Assembly (NCBI RefSeq): GCF_042654345.1
Contig: NZ_JBHSGB010000010.1
Location: 372,001 to 436,000, forward strand
From: Pararheinheimera marina
GTDB taxonomy: Bacteria; Pseudomonadota; Gammaproteobacteria; Enterobacterales; Alteromonadaceae
Length of the DNA stretch: 64,000 bases
Direction of reading: 5' to 3'
The position numbers and the translations under genes are program-made. Position 1 is the stretch's first letter. Every line of letters starts with the position of its first letter. Positions 1 to 7,645 of this stretch are shown here, piece after piece. The notes beneath the pieces are model-generated. The model worked only from the letters and a program-made list of their open reading frames with translations, did no database searches and was not told the origin of the DNA.

Positions 1-2
1 CG

Positions 3-449
3 CAATTGCATAGTTTTCAGGCTGGCTGGCGTGGTGACCATGCCAAAGATAACTACAGCAAAGAGATGATGGCGGTTGCCAAAAGTATGGAGCCAAAGGA
101 CGTCGACATGGCGCTGGCGTTTATCAAAGGTTTGCAGCCGGTGGCGGCTGTCGCGGAAACCAGCGGTGATATCGCCAAAGGCCGGTCTTTGTACCAGAGT
201 TGTCAGAGCTGCCATGGCGCTGAGGCGCAAGGCAATGAGACGATGAAAGCGCCACCATTGGCGGGGCAGCATGCCTGGTACCTGAGCCGGCAACTGGAGT
301 CTTTCCGCGCCGGGGAGCGTGGTGTCAATGCTGCCGATCAGCAAGGTGCGCTGATGCGGCAAATGGCGCTTGGTTTGTCCAGCAGCCAGGATGTTCAGGA
401 TGTAGTGGCTTATATCAGTTCAATCAATCAACAGAAGGATAATCAATGA
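3..449 (+). CDS. Cytochrome c4-like diheme protein, C-terminal part (partial at window start)
   Basis: The reading frame is open to the left edge, so the N-terminus lies outside the window. What remains is the tail of one class I cytochrome c domain (ending in a helix like ALAFIKGL) followed by a second domain with one heme site, CQSCH, near residue 66 of the visible part. The downstream sequence APPLAGQ...YLSRQLESFRAGERG and a distal Met-rich stretch (LMRQMA) provide a plausible sixth haem ligand. This layout is typical of cytochrome c4, a periplasmic electron carrier to terminal oxidases. The stop codon overlaps the next start in an ATGA junction, so the two genes are probably cotranscribed. 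The family call is good; the exact redox partner is unknown. Confidence 0.8.
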   Translation, partial: QLHSFQAGWRGDHAKDNYSKEMMAVAKSMEPKDVDMALAFIKGLQPVAAVAETSGDIAKGRSLYQSCQSCHGAEAQGNETMKAPPLAGQHAWYLSRQLESFRAGERGVNAADQQGALMRQMALGLSSSQDVQDVVAYISSINQQKDNQ

Positions 450-925
450 AAGCAGTGATAACCACGGCGGCTTTGTTGCTGGTCGCAGCCTCAGCGCAGG
501 CAGAGGTGAAGCGCTATCCGTTACCTGGCAACAGTACTTTCCCTATCGCCAGTGCAGTCGAAGTCGGCAAACTGGTGTTTGAAAGTGGTAAAGTGCCTGC
601 GCCGGCGGATCCAAAGGCAGACAAAACATCCGCGGCCTATTGGGGCAACACAGAGCAGCAGACGGTCAGCGTATTGTCACAAATTGAAGCATCACTGAAA
701 GCCAAAGGCCTGGGCATGGGCGATGTGGTGAAAATGACGGTGTTCCTGGTCGGTGACCCTGCGCTGGAAGGCAAGATGGATTTCACCGGCTTTATGAAAG
801 GCTACACGCAGTTTTTTGGTACTGCAGCGCAGCCTAATTTACCAGCCCGCTCTGCCTTTCAAATAGCAGGTTTGGTGGCACCAGGCATGCTGGTTGAAAT
901 TGAAGTGATTGCTGTCCGGCCTTAA
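446..925 (+). CDS. RidA/YjgF-family protein with signal peptide
   Basis: This 159-residue protein begins with a clear Sec signal peptide (hydrophobic run to about residue 19, cleavage after AQA). A Rid/YjgF/YER057c fold follows, with the motifs VEVGKLVFESGKVP, GMGDVVKMTVFL and PARSAFQIAGL. Cytosolic RidA deaminates reactive enamines and imines; exported relatives have no firmly known substrate. The conserved RidA Arg is seen in PARSAF, so catalysis is possible. Start ATG has AAGGA nearby and overlaps the upstream cytochrome stop, which suggests a shared periplasmic redox operon. It ends two bases before a convergent gene. The family is clear; the function is not. Confidence 0.85.
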   Translation: MKAVITTAALLLVAASAQAEVKRYPLPGNSTFPIASAVEVGKLVFESGKVPAPADPKADKTSAAYWGNTEQQTVSVLSQIEASLKAKGLGMGDVVKMTVFLVGDPALEGKMDFTGFMKGYTQFFGTAAQPNLPARSAFQIAGLVAPGMLVEIEVIAVRP

Positions 926-927
926 TC

Positions 928-1284
928 TCAGGCTTTAACCAGTAACCGGAAGCCGCCGTAGGCCATACGGCGGCAATCAAATACCGGGTCTTTCTGCTCC
1001 ATCATCTGCTGCAACCTCGGGTCGGCCATCACCTTTTCGTTGACGGCATCCCGGTGGGCTTTATCCCGGTAGCTGATCCAGCTGAACACCACCACTTCGT
1101 TGGCATTGCAGCCGGCTTTATTTAAAAAGCTGTCCACGCCGTCAATCTGCATATCATCGCCAACCGTTTCGACATAATCCAAAGCGCCGTATTCTTTCCA
1201 CACTATTGCAGCGTCCGCTGCCATTTGTTTGTATTCCTCCAGACGGTGGCTGGCAACAGGAATTAAAAAGCCGTCGACATACAT
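928..1284 (-). CDS. DUF1428 (YbaA-like) family protein
   Basis: This is a 118-residue cytosolic protein of the DUF1428 family. It begins MYVDGFLIPV, and has the family's central pattern VVFSWISYRDKAHRDAVNEKVMADPR and a terminal MAYGGF. The fold is a dimeric ferredoxin-like alpha/beta barrel; no biochemical role is established. I use the ATG at 1284, which overlaps the upstream stop as TGATG and has AGGAGA seven bases away. An alternative TTG one codon earlier is unlikely. It is translationally coupled to the solute-binding-like gene upstream on the same strand. Confidence 0.85.
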   Translation of the reverse strand: MYVDGFLIPVASHRLEEYKQMAADAAIVWKEYGALDYVETVGDDMQIDGVDSFLNKAGCNANEVVVFSWISYRDKAHRDAVNEKVMADPRLQQMMEQKDPVFDCRRMAYGGFRLLVKA

Positions 1285-1943
1285 CAAAGTTCTCCTGGAT
1301 TAAATTGAGCTAAACAGAGTTGGAGCGCTTGATTCAGCGCGGGTAAAAAGGTGGGGTTGGCCTGTTTGCCCAGGTAAAAGCCCCCCGGCACTTTATTGAA
1401 CTCGCTGCTGAAGTACTGCTGCTTGCGCTGAGATTGCAAAATGAGGAAAGTTTCCTGGGGCATCAAGGCGAAGTCCACTCTGCCTGCATCCAACATGTCG
1501 AGCTGGGTACGGAAATCTTCCACCAGCACAAGTTGGTCAAACCCTTTAGCCTTCAGCTGTTCGACCTGCAAGGCCCCCCGTTTAACCACAATACTGTGCT
1601 CTGCTAGCGGACTCGGTGCTTTAGCTGTGCTAAGCCACAGATTACGAACATAAAACAGCACGTCACTGGCGATCGCGTACTGCTCTCGTTCGGGTGAAAA
1701 AATAGCCGGGTACACCAGGTCCAGATCGCCGGATTCAAGGGAATGAAATAAGCGGGTGGTAGGGTAGGATTGCCAGGACCAGTGCAGCCTGGAGTGCTGC
1801 TCAATGCAATAAAGTAGTTGAGAGCGCAGGCTTTTGCCTGCAGAACCGGGCAACTCGTCACTGAAGCGATCTGGATAACCAGCTTTCAGCACGGGTTGTG
1901 CTGACAGCTGAAAACTCAGACAGACCAGATAAATCAGACGCAT
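1284..1943 (-). CDS. Periplasmic solute-binding-like protein (SBP_bac_3 type)
   Basis: This 219-residue protein has a short signal peptide (MRLIYLVCLSFQLSAQ). It looks like an amino-acid-type periplasmic binding protein: an N-terminal lobe with Y..R.F.SLESGDLDLVYPA, then a second lobe with VVKRG and DAGRVDFALMPQE. No permease or ATPase gene is near, so it may be an orphan sensor or binding protein rather than a transporter subunit. Such solitary proteins are common in Alteromonadales. Its Shine-Dalgarno GGAGG is buried in a perfect 16-bp hairpin just upstream (1948-1986), which suggests translational control. The ligand cannot be told from sequence. Confidence 0.75.
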   Translation of the reverse strand: MRLIYLVCLSFQLSAQPVLKAGYPDRFSDELPGSAGKSLRSQLLYCIEQHSRLHWSWQSYPTTRLFHSLESGDLDLVYPAIFSPEREQYAIASDVLFYVRNLWLSTAKAPSPLAEHSIVVKRGALQVEQLKAKGFDQLVLVEDFRTQLDMLDAGRVDFALMPQETFLILQSQRKQQYFSSEFNKVPGGFYLGKQANPTFLPALNQALQLCLAQFNPGEL

Positions 1944-1947
1944 AACA

Positions 1948-1986
1948 CCTCCGGTTTTGCTGAAGTATAGTCAGCAAAACCGGAGG
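1948..1986 (-). promoter_or_regulatory. Perfect 16-bp hairpin that sequesters a ribosome binding site
   Basis: The arms are 1948-1963 and 1971-1986, fully complementary, with a 7-base loop. On the minus strand the 3' arm ends in CCGGAGG, four bases before the ATG at 1943, so the Shine-Dalgarno sequence is paired with CCTCC of the 5' arm. The hairpin lies between the mrcA stop and this start. It may act as a terminator-like barrier for mrcA transcripts (no T-tract follows) and as a block on translation of read-through RNA. Confidence 0.6.
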
Positions 1987-1999
1987 GCAAGACAAGTGA

Positions 2000-4630
2000 T
2001 TAAAACAGTTCTATGTCTTCCTGAGTTTCTTTCGACTCAGTCGGAACAGGTGACACTGAGGAATTGGCATAGGTCTTGGGTTCAGTGCCCTGAATAAAGT
2101 ATTCAAAGGTGCTGCTGTTATCGGTCGCTTGAGTCAGTAAGCCTGTGGCCAGGTCGATGCGGACTGAGCTGATCCCAACCGGAGGCGGTGTAATGATCTG
2201 CGGTTTTCCTTCCAGCGCAAAACCAACAAACTCCTGCCAGGCCGGCAGGGCGGTTTTGGCGCCGGCTTCGCTGCCAGTGGTCTGATCTTTACCAAGGTTG
2301 CTGTTCCAGGCCGTTTTGCCTAACCGGCTTTCGGCGTCATCAAAACCCACCCAGGTAGTCACGACCAATTCAGGTGAGAACCCAGAGAACCAGGCGTCTT
2401 TCACGTCGTTGGTAGTGCCGGTTTTGCCTGACAAGTCCTGCCGTTTCAGATCACGTAATCTGTGTGCTGTCCCCACCCAGCCACGGCCGCCCCAAATGGA
2501 GCTTTTCAGGGCGTCGGCGACCAGAAAGGCGTTTTGCGCTGAAATTACCCGTGGTGCGTACGGGACTTCTGCCGACACAAAGTCAGCAATCGCGGTTTGG
2601 TTTGGGCTTACTGGTGCAGCAAACTGAGCCTCCAGCTGAGCTTCCGGATCGGCGGCAAGTGCTTCGGCTGCTGCTTGCTGCTGCGCTTTTTCGTGTTGCC
2701 TTGCCTGCAACACGGCCTGCTGGCCAGCCAGATCGCGGGCTTCACATTCAGCGCAGACCGGAACCGGCTTGTGTTCAAAAATCAGGTTATTTTCATCATC
2801 CAGAACTTTGCTGATGAAATAAGGTTTGACCAGGTAACCGCCATTGGCAAAGACCGCATAGCCGGTGGCCAGTTCCAGCGGTGTCAGGGAGGCCGAACCC
2901 AAGGCCAGAGTCTCACTGTGCGGTAAATCTTTGTCTCTGAAACCAAACTTGGTCAGATGCTGACGGGTTTTTTCTATACCCACAGTGCGTAACAAGCGGA
3001 TTGCCACTACGTTTTTCGACTTGGCCAGCGCTTCGCGGATCCGGATTGGGCCGTCGTACACCTCAGGAGAATTTTTAGGCCGCCAGGCCTGGTTGGCCCC
3101 TTCATCCCATTCGTGGATTGGCGCATCATTCATCACAGTGGCCAGCGTCAGCTTGTTGTCCAGCGCAGCTGAATAAATAAAAGGTTTGATATTGGAGCCG
3201 ACCTGACGATTGGCCTGAGTGGCGCGGTTAAACTGGGTCATGGCAAAGCTGTAACCACCGACCAGCGCCTGCAGTGCGCCGTCGGTTGGGTTGATGGCCA
3301 CCAAAGCACTGCTGACATTCGGGATTTGGCCTAAGCGCCAGTTTGCGCCTTGAGGCCTTACCAGTACGTGCATACCTGGTGCCACCACTTCAGCGGCCGA
3401 TTTAGGGGCATGACTTTGGCGATCGTGACTGATAAATTTTCTGGCCCAGCTCAATCCTTGCCAGTTGATCTGAATGGCACGGCCGCCAGACAGGATGGCA
3501 CTGGCTTCGCGACCTGACACTGCAGTGATCACTGCAGGGGTTAAATCTTCCAGTCCGTCCTGTTCATCCAGGTAGGCGAGAATTTCTGCGTCGGATAGCC
3601 GGCCTTGTTCGGCAAATTGCACTGAACCGTCTGCCTGAGTTTCGGCATTGGCTTGCCATAGGGTAGCCACCGGGCCTCTATAGCCGTGGCGTTCATCGTA
3701 ACCCACCACGTTTTTCTGCACGGCTTCCACTGCTTTGGCCTGCAAGCGGGAGTCTACAGTGGTGTAGACCTGGAAGCCTTTGGAATAAGCTTCTTCTTCA
3801 CCGTACTTAGCGACAATTTCTTGCCGCACCATTTCGGCGACATAAGGTGCTGAAGCGGTAATTTGGGCACCGTGCAGTTTAGAAATAATAGGCTCCTGCA
3901 CGGCCTCTTCGTATTGCTGCTTAGTGATGTATTTTTCAGACAGCATCCGGCCGAGCACTATATTACGGCGGGTGCGGGCGCGGCTGGGTGAACGGACCGG
4001 GTTTAATACCGAAGGCGCCTGCGGCAGACCGGCAATAATCGCCATCTCGGATAAGGTCAGGTCCTGAATGGCTTTACCAAAGTACACCTGTGCGGCTGCA
4101 CCGACACCAAACGAACGTTGGCCCAGTTCAATTTTGTTCAGGTATAACTCGAGAATTTCGTCTTTGCTCAGTTGTTGTTCAATCCGGATCGCCAGGAAAA
4201 TCTCTTTGACCTTACGCAGAATTCTCTTTTCCCGGCTGAGGAAAAACTCCCGGGCCACCTGTTGGGTAATGGTACTGGCACCCTGACGGGCTTCACCGCT
4301 CAGGGCCACAACTGTAGCGGCACGGAACATACCTATGATGTCGATACCTGGGTGCTCATAAAAACGGCTGTCTTCGGTGGCCAGCACGGCTTTAATCAGT
4401 AGCTCTGGCATTTCTTCCAGCTTTAGCGGGATGCGACGTTTTTCACCAAACTGTGAAATCAGCTGGCCGTCCTGACTGAAGACCCGCATCGGGGTTTGCA
4501 GTTTGACTTCTTTTAAGGTGGCCACACTGGGTAAATCGTCTTTGACATATAGATAAGCACCAGCAACGGCCAGCACGCCAAACATCAAACCCGCCAGAAC
4601 CAGCAGTGTTATTTTTTTAAACCAGGACAT
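2000..4630 (-). CDS. mrcA: Penicillin-binding protein 1A (class A bifunctional PBP)
   Basis: This inner-membrane peptidoglycan synthase of 876 residues has one N-terminal membrane segment (about 8-28). The GT51 glycosyltransferase domain follows, with catalytic Glu in ATEDSRFYEHPG (about 86) and QLSKDEILELYLN. The transpeptidase domain has SxxK as GSNIKPF, SxN as SKN and KTGTT. An OB-like region lies between them. Near residues 640-700 there is an Ala/Gln/Glu-rich stretch, probably a flexible insertion. It polymerises lipid II and cross-links septal and lateral wall. It is divergent from pilM exactly as E. coli mrcA is from hofM. Start ATG has GAGGG upstream. A strong hairpin follows the stop. 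Confidence 0.97.
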   Translation of the reverse strand: MSWFKKITLLVLAGLMFGVLAVAGAYLYVKDDLPSVATLKEVKLQTPMRVFSQDGQLISQFGEKRRIPLKLEEMPELLIKAVLATEDSRFYEHPGIDIIGMFRAATVVALSGEARQGASTITQQVAREFFLSREKRILRKVKEIFLAIRIEQQLSKDEILELYLNKIELGQRSFGVGAAAQVYFGKAIQDLTLSEMAIIAGLPQAPSVLNPVRSPSRARTRRNIVLGRMLSEKYITKQQYEEAVQEPIISKLHGAQITASAPYVAEMVRQEIVAKYGEEEAYSKGFQVYTTVDSRLQAKAVEAVQKNVVGYDERHGYRGPVATLWQANAETQADGSVQFAEQGRLSDAEILAYLDEQDGLEDLTPAVITAVSGREASAILSGGRAIQINWQGLSWARKFISHDRQSHAPKSAAEVVAPGMHVLVRPQGANWRLGQIPNVSSALVAINPTDGALQALVGGYSFAMTQFNRATQANRQVGSNIKPFIYSAALDNKLTLATVMNDAPIHEWDEGANQAWRPKNSPEVYDGPIRIREALAKSKNVVAIRLLRTVGIEKTRQHLTKFGFRDKDLPHSETLALGSASLTPLELATGYAVFANGGYLVKPYFISKVLDDENNLIFEHKPVPVCAECEARDLAGQQAVLQARQHEKAQQQAAAEALAADPEAQLEAQFAAPVSPNQTAIADFVSAEVPYAPRVISAQNAFLVADALKSSIWGGRGWVGTAHRLRDLKRQDLSGKTGTTNDVKDAWFSGFSPELVVTTWVGFDDAESRLGKTAWNSNLGKDQTTGSEAGAKTALPAWQEFVGFALEGKPQIITPPPVGISSVRIDLATGLLTQATDNSSTFEYFIQGTEPKTYANSSVSPVPTESKETQEDIELF

Positions 4631-4780
4631 CAGTACCCTCTGTCAGGCCACTTCAGGCAACTGCACTGAAACGGAATGTTTTTCAGCAAACTTCAGCCAA
4701 CAAGGCCGCTACTTTGGCAGAAACCGACTAAGCTCAGTTCACAAGTCCAGATAAATCATTCACCTGTATCACCTGAGCTT

Positions 4781-5857
4781 ATGCTAAACCGGCTTTTTCC
4801 ACCTAAAAAAAACCTGATGCTGGGTGTCGATATCGGCTCCCACAGCATCAAAGCTGTACTGCTCAGCCAGCAAGCCGGACATTATAAAGTAGAAGCCATT
4901 GCAATAGAACCTATGCCTGCAGATGTGATGGTCGACAGGGATATTCGTGACATTGAAGCCGTCAGTCAGGCTATCGGACGGCTGCGGCGTCAGTTGGATA
5001 AATCGATTCGGGACGTGGCCACTGCGGTGTCCGGTGCTCAGGTGATCAGCAAGGTGATTCTGATGAACCCAGAGCTGGATGATGACGACCTCTGGCGACA
5101 GATAGAACTGGACGCGGAAAGCCTGATCCCATACCCGCTGCATGAAGTGAGCCTGGATTTTGAAGTGCAGGGGAGCGACAGCAGAACCGGGCAGTCGCAG
5201 GTGCTGCTGACTGCTGCCCGCACTGTGACGGTGCAAAGTCGGGTCAGTGCGCTGGAGCAGGCAGGCTTTGTCACCAAAGTGGTCGATGTTGAGAGTGCCA
5301 GTTTAAGCCGAGCTGTGCCTTTGTGTTATGCCCAGCTACCGGCAGATGCAATGACAAAGCGAGTGGCGGTATTGGATATAGGCGCCAGCCTGACCCTGTT
5401 ATGCATTGTGCAGGGCGATCAGTTGTTATACAGCCGGGACCTGGCTTTTGGCGGGCTGCACTACACCAATGCCATTGCCGCTTTTTATGGCAAAACACCG
5501 GCAGAGGCGGAGCGTGCCAAGCAATTGTTTGACCTTCCGCCCAGTGCCAGTTTTGAAGTCACCGCCCCCTTTCAGACCCAGTTGTTGCAGCAACTGCGAC
5601 GGGCATTGCAAATGTACCTGACCACCAGTGGGGTGGAGCAGGTGGATTATATTCTGCTGTCCGGTGGCTCCGCTTGCCTGCCTGGGTTGGCCCAGCTGTT
5701 GGCGGATGAACTGGCTATTCATACGGTACTGGCGGACCCGCTTGGTCAGATGCAATGGGGCGCTGCGGCCGACAAGAGCCGGTTTGCCGGGCAGAGCTGC
5801 AGTTTGTTAATTGCCTGCGGTCTGGCATTGCGAGGGTTTTCGCCATGTCATTTGTAA
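4781..5857 (+). CDS. pilM: Type IV pilus assembly protein PilM
   Basis: This actin-like ATPase (358 residues) nucleates the inner-membrane PilMNOP alignment complex of type IV pili. The ASKHA phosphate motif GVDIGSHSIK is near the N-terminus, a second motif is AVLDIGAS and the third is LLSGGSACLPGL. I chose the ATG at 4781 because the PilM family begins with a short amphipathic stretch (LNRLFPPKKN) just before LGVDIG; the frame is open about 105 bases further upstream but that part has no family likeness. PilM binds the cytoplasmic tail of PilN, encoded next with a 13-base overlap. The operon order pilMNOPQ is intact. Confidence 0.95.
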   Translation: MLNRLFPPKKNLMLGVDIGSHSIKAVLLSQQAGHYKVEAIAIEPMPADVMVDRDIRDIEAVSQAIGRLRRQLDKSIRDVATAVSGAQVISKVILMNPELDDDDLWRQIELDAESLIPYPLHEVSLDFEVQGSDSRTGQSQVLLTAARTVTVQSRVSALEQAGFVTKVVDVESASLSRAVPLCYAQLPADAMTKRVAVLDIGASLTLLCIVQGDQLLYSRDLAFGGLHYTNAIAAFYGKTPAEAERAKQLFDLPPSASFEVTAPFQTQLLQQLRRALQMYLTTSGVEQVDYILLSGGSACLPGLAQLLADELAIHTVLADPLGQMQWGAAADKSRFAGQSCSLLIACGLALRGFSPCHL

Positions 5858-6459
5858 ACCTGTTGCCCTGGCGTGAAGCCGCCCGCAAGCAGCGCCAGCT
5901 GAAGTATCTGCAGCAGCTGGCGCAAGTTGCGTTAGTGGCATTTGTACTGATGTTTTTGCTGATGTGGCTGGTGCAGGCCAGAACAGAAGGCCAGAAAGTG
6001 CGGAACAGCGTGCTGGAAGCGGAAAATCAGTTGCTGGATAAAAAGCTGTATGAAATTCGCTTGCTGAATCAAAAGAAAAAGGATTTGGAGCAGCGGCTGG
6101 CGCTTATCGAGCAGCTACAACAGCGTCGCAACCTGGGTACGCAAATCTTCGACCAGATAGCGCACGTGGTACCGGATGGCGTCTATCTAACCGGCATGGA
6201 TAAAAAAGCCAATCAGTTGTTGCTGACCGGGCGCAGTGAATCCAACAACAGATTATCGACCATGTTACGTCAGGTGGAGCAGTCTGGTTTGCTGCGTCAG
6301 CCATTGCTGGAGTTTATTCAGGCCGATGCCGATGACCAGCGTGGTTTAAGTGATTTCAAAATGCATATGTTGATCCTGGGCGCCGAACCCGTAGCGCCTC
6401 CGCCAGAGCCAGTGAAAGGCAAAGGCGTTAAAGCGAAAAAAGCAGGCAGCAAATCATGA
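5845..6459 (+). CDS. pilN: Type IV pilus assembly protein PilN
   Basis: This is a 204-residue bitopic inner-membrane protein. It opens with FVNLLPWREAARKQRQ, which carries the family's NLLPWR motif that docks into PilM. A membrane helix follows (about 26-46, VALVAFVLMFLLMWLV), then a long coiled coil and a periplasmic ferredoxin-like domain. The C-terminal tail is Lys/Pro-rich. The start at 5845 fits the NLLPWR motif at the very N-terminus; it lies within the end of pilM. It forms heterodimers with PilO, the next gene (ATGA overlap). Confidence 0.95.
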   Translation: MSFVNLLPWREAARKQRQLKYLQQLAQVALVAFVLMFLLMWLVQARTEGQKVRNSVLEAENQLLDKKLYEIRLLNQKKKDLEQRLALIEQLQQRRNLGTQIFDQIAHVVPDGVYLTGMDKKANQLLLTGRSESNNRLSTMLRQVEQSGLLRQPLLEFIQADADDQRGLSDFKMHMLILGAEPVAPPPEPVKGKGVKAKKAGSKS

Positions 6460-7094
6460 ATCTGAAGATGAACTTGTCTGAACTGGATTTAGCTGAGCTG
6501 GATTTTAGCAACATGGGATCCTGGCCTAAGGCTGGACGTGTTGTGGTGGCTGTGGTGTTAGCTCTGTTAGTGCTGATTGGCAGTTATCTGTTTCTGGTGG
6601 ACCCGGCGTTGGTGCAGTTACAGGCTGAGCAGCAAAAAGAAAAAGAGCTCAGGGAGAGTTATCGCAGCAAATACTCGATGGCAGTGAATTTACCCTTGTA
6701 CCAGCAGCAGATGCAGCAAATGGAGCAGATGCTGGCGGGCTTGCTGCAACAGCTTCCCTGTAGCCGGGAAACTCCGGGCATGCTGGACGACATTACCTTT
6801 GCTGGCACCTCGGTGGGCTTAAGTTTCGTCCGTATTCACTGGATACCGGAGATTGAAAAGGAGTTTTATACCGAGTTGCCCATTCAAATTGAAGTGTTGG
6901 GTACCTATCACCAGGTCGGCTTGTTTGTCAGTGCGGTGGCGGCTTTGCCCAGAATTGTCACTTTGCATGATTTTCAGCTGAAAACCACAGAGACTGAACA
7001 ACTTAATTTTTCGGTGGTAGCAAAAACCTACAGATACAAAGAGGCCAAAGCTCCCGCGGTGAGTGCGCCTGCCAAAGGCGGGAGCAGCTTATGA
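6456..7094 (+). CDS. pilO: Type IV pilus assembly protein PilO
   Basis: This 212-residue inner-membrane protein has a cytoplasmic N-terminus rich in Leu and Asp (SELDLAELDFSNMGSWPKAGR), one membrane helix (about 30-50), a coiled coil (QAEQQKEKELRESYRSK) and a periplasmic ferredoxin-like domain (YHQVGLFVSAVAALPRIVTLHDF). It pairs with PilN and contacts PilP. Start and stop both overlap neighbours by ATGA, so translation is coupled through the pil operon. Confidence 0.95.
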   Translation: MNLKMNLSELDLAELDFSNMGSWPKAGRVVVAVVLALLVLIGSYLFLVDPALVQLQAEQQKEKELRESYRSKYSMAVNLPLYQQQMQQMEQMLAGLLQQLPCSRETPGMLDDITFAGTSVGLSFVRIHWIPEIEKEFYTELPIQIEVLGTYHQVGLFVSAVAALPRIVTLHDFQLKTTETEQLNFSVVAKTYRYKEAKAPAVSAPAKGGSSL

Positions 7095-7645
7095 GGATTG
7101 CTGTGTTGTTACTGATCAGCCTGACACTGAGCGCGTGCTTTGATAACAGCGACGATATCCGGTTTTTTATGCAAGAAGTGCAACAACAGGCGGTGGCGAA
7201 AATACCGCCACTCAAACCTGTGAATGCCTTTGTGCATCAGCCTTACCAAAGCGAACAAGGTCGCAGCCCTTTTGTGATGCCTGAACCGGTGCAAGGGGCA
7301 CAGAGCAGTCAAAGCCGGGCGGGCTGTCTGCAGCCGGAACCAGGCCAAACTAAACAGCCGTTGGAGCTGGTGGCGCTGGATACCCTGACCATGAAAGGCA
7401 CCCTGGGTGCGAATGGTCAGCTGTGGGCCCTGTTGCTGGATGGCAGTCAGAAACTGCACCGGGTCACTGCGGGTGACAAACTGGGTTTGTTTTATGGCGA
7501 AATCAGCCGGGTCAGGCCAGACAAAATTCAAATTCGTGAGCTGGTGCCTGACGGTTCAGGTTGTTTTATCCGGCGTGAAACCGAGCTGCAACTGCAGTTA
7601 CCTGCGGCACAGCCCGAGCCGCAGACGAACGGGAGGGGAGCATGA
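7091..7645 (+). CDS. pilP: Type IV pilus assembly lipoprotein PilP
   Basis: This 184-residue lipoprotein has a lipobox LSAC with Cys16 as the acylated residue. A disordered Pro/Gln-rich linker (about 40-95) leads to the beta-sandwich domain MKGTLGANGQLWALLLDGSQKLHRVTAGDKLG. PilP links the inner-membrane PilNO platform to the periplasmic N-domain of the secretin PilQ, the next gene. It overlaps both pilO and pilQ by four bases. Confidence 0.95.
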   Translation: MRIAVLLLISLTLSACFDNSDDIRFFMQEVQQQAVAKIPPLKPVNAFVHQPYQSEQGRSPFVMPEPVQGAQSSQSRAGCLQPEPGQTKQPLELVALDTLTMKGTLGANGQLWALLLDGSQKLHRVTAGDKLGLFYGEISRVRPDKIQIRELVPDGSGCFIRRETELQLQLPAAQPEPQTNGRGA

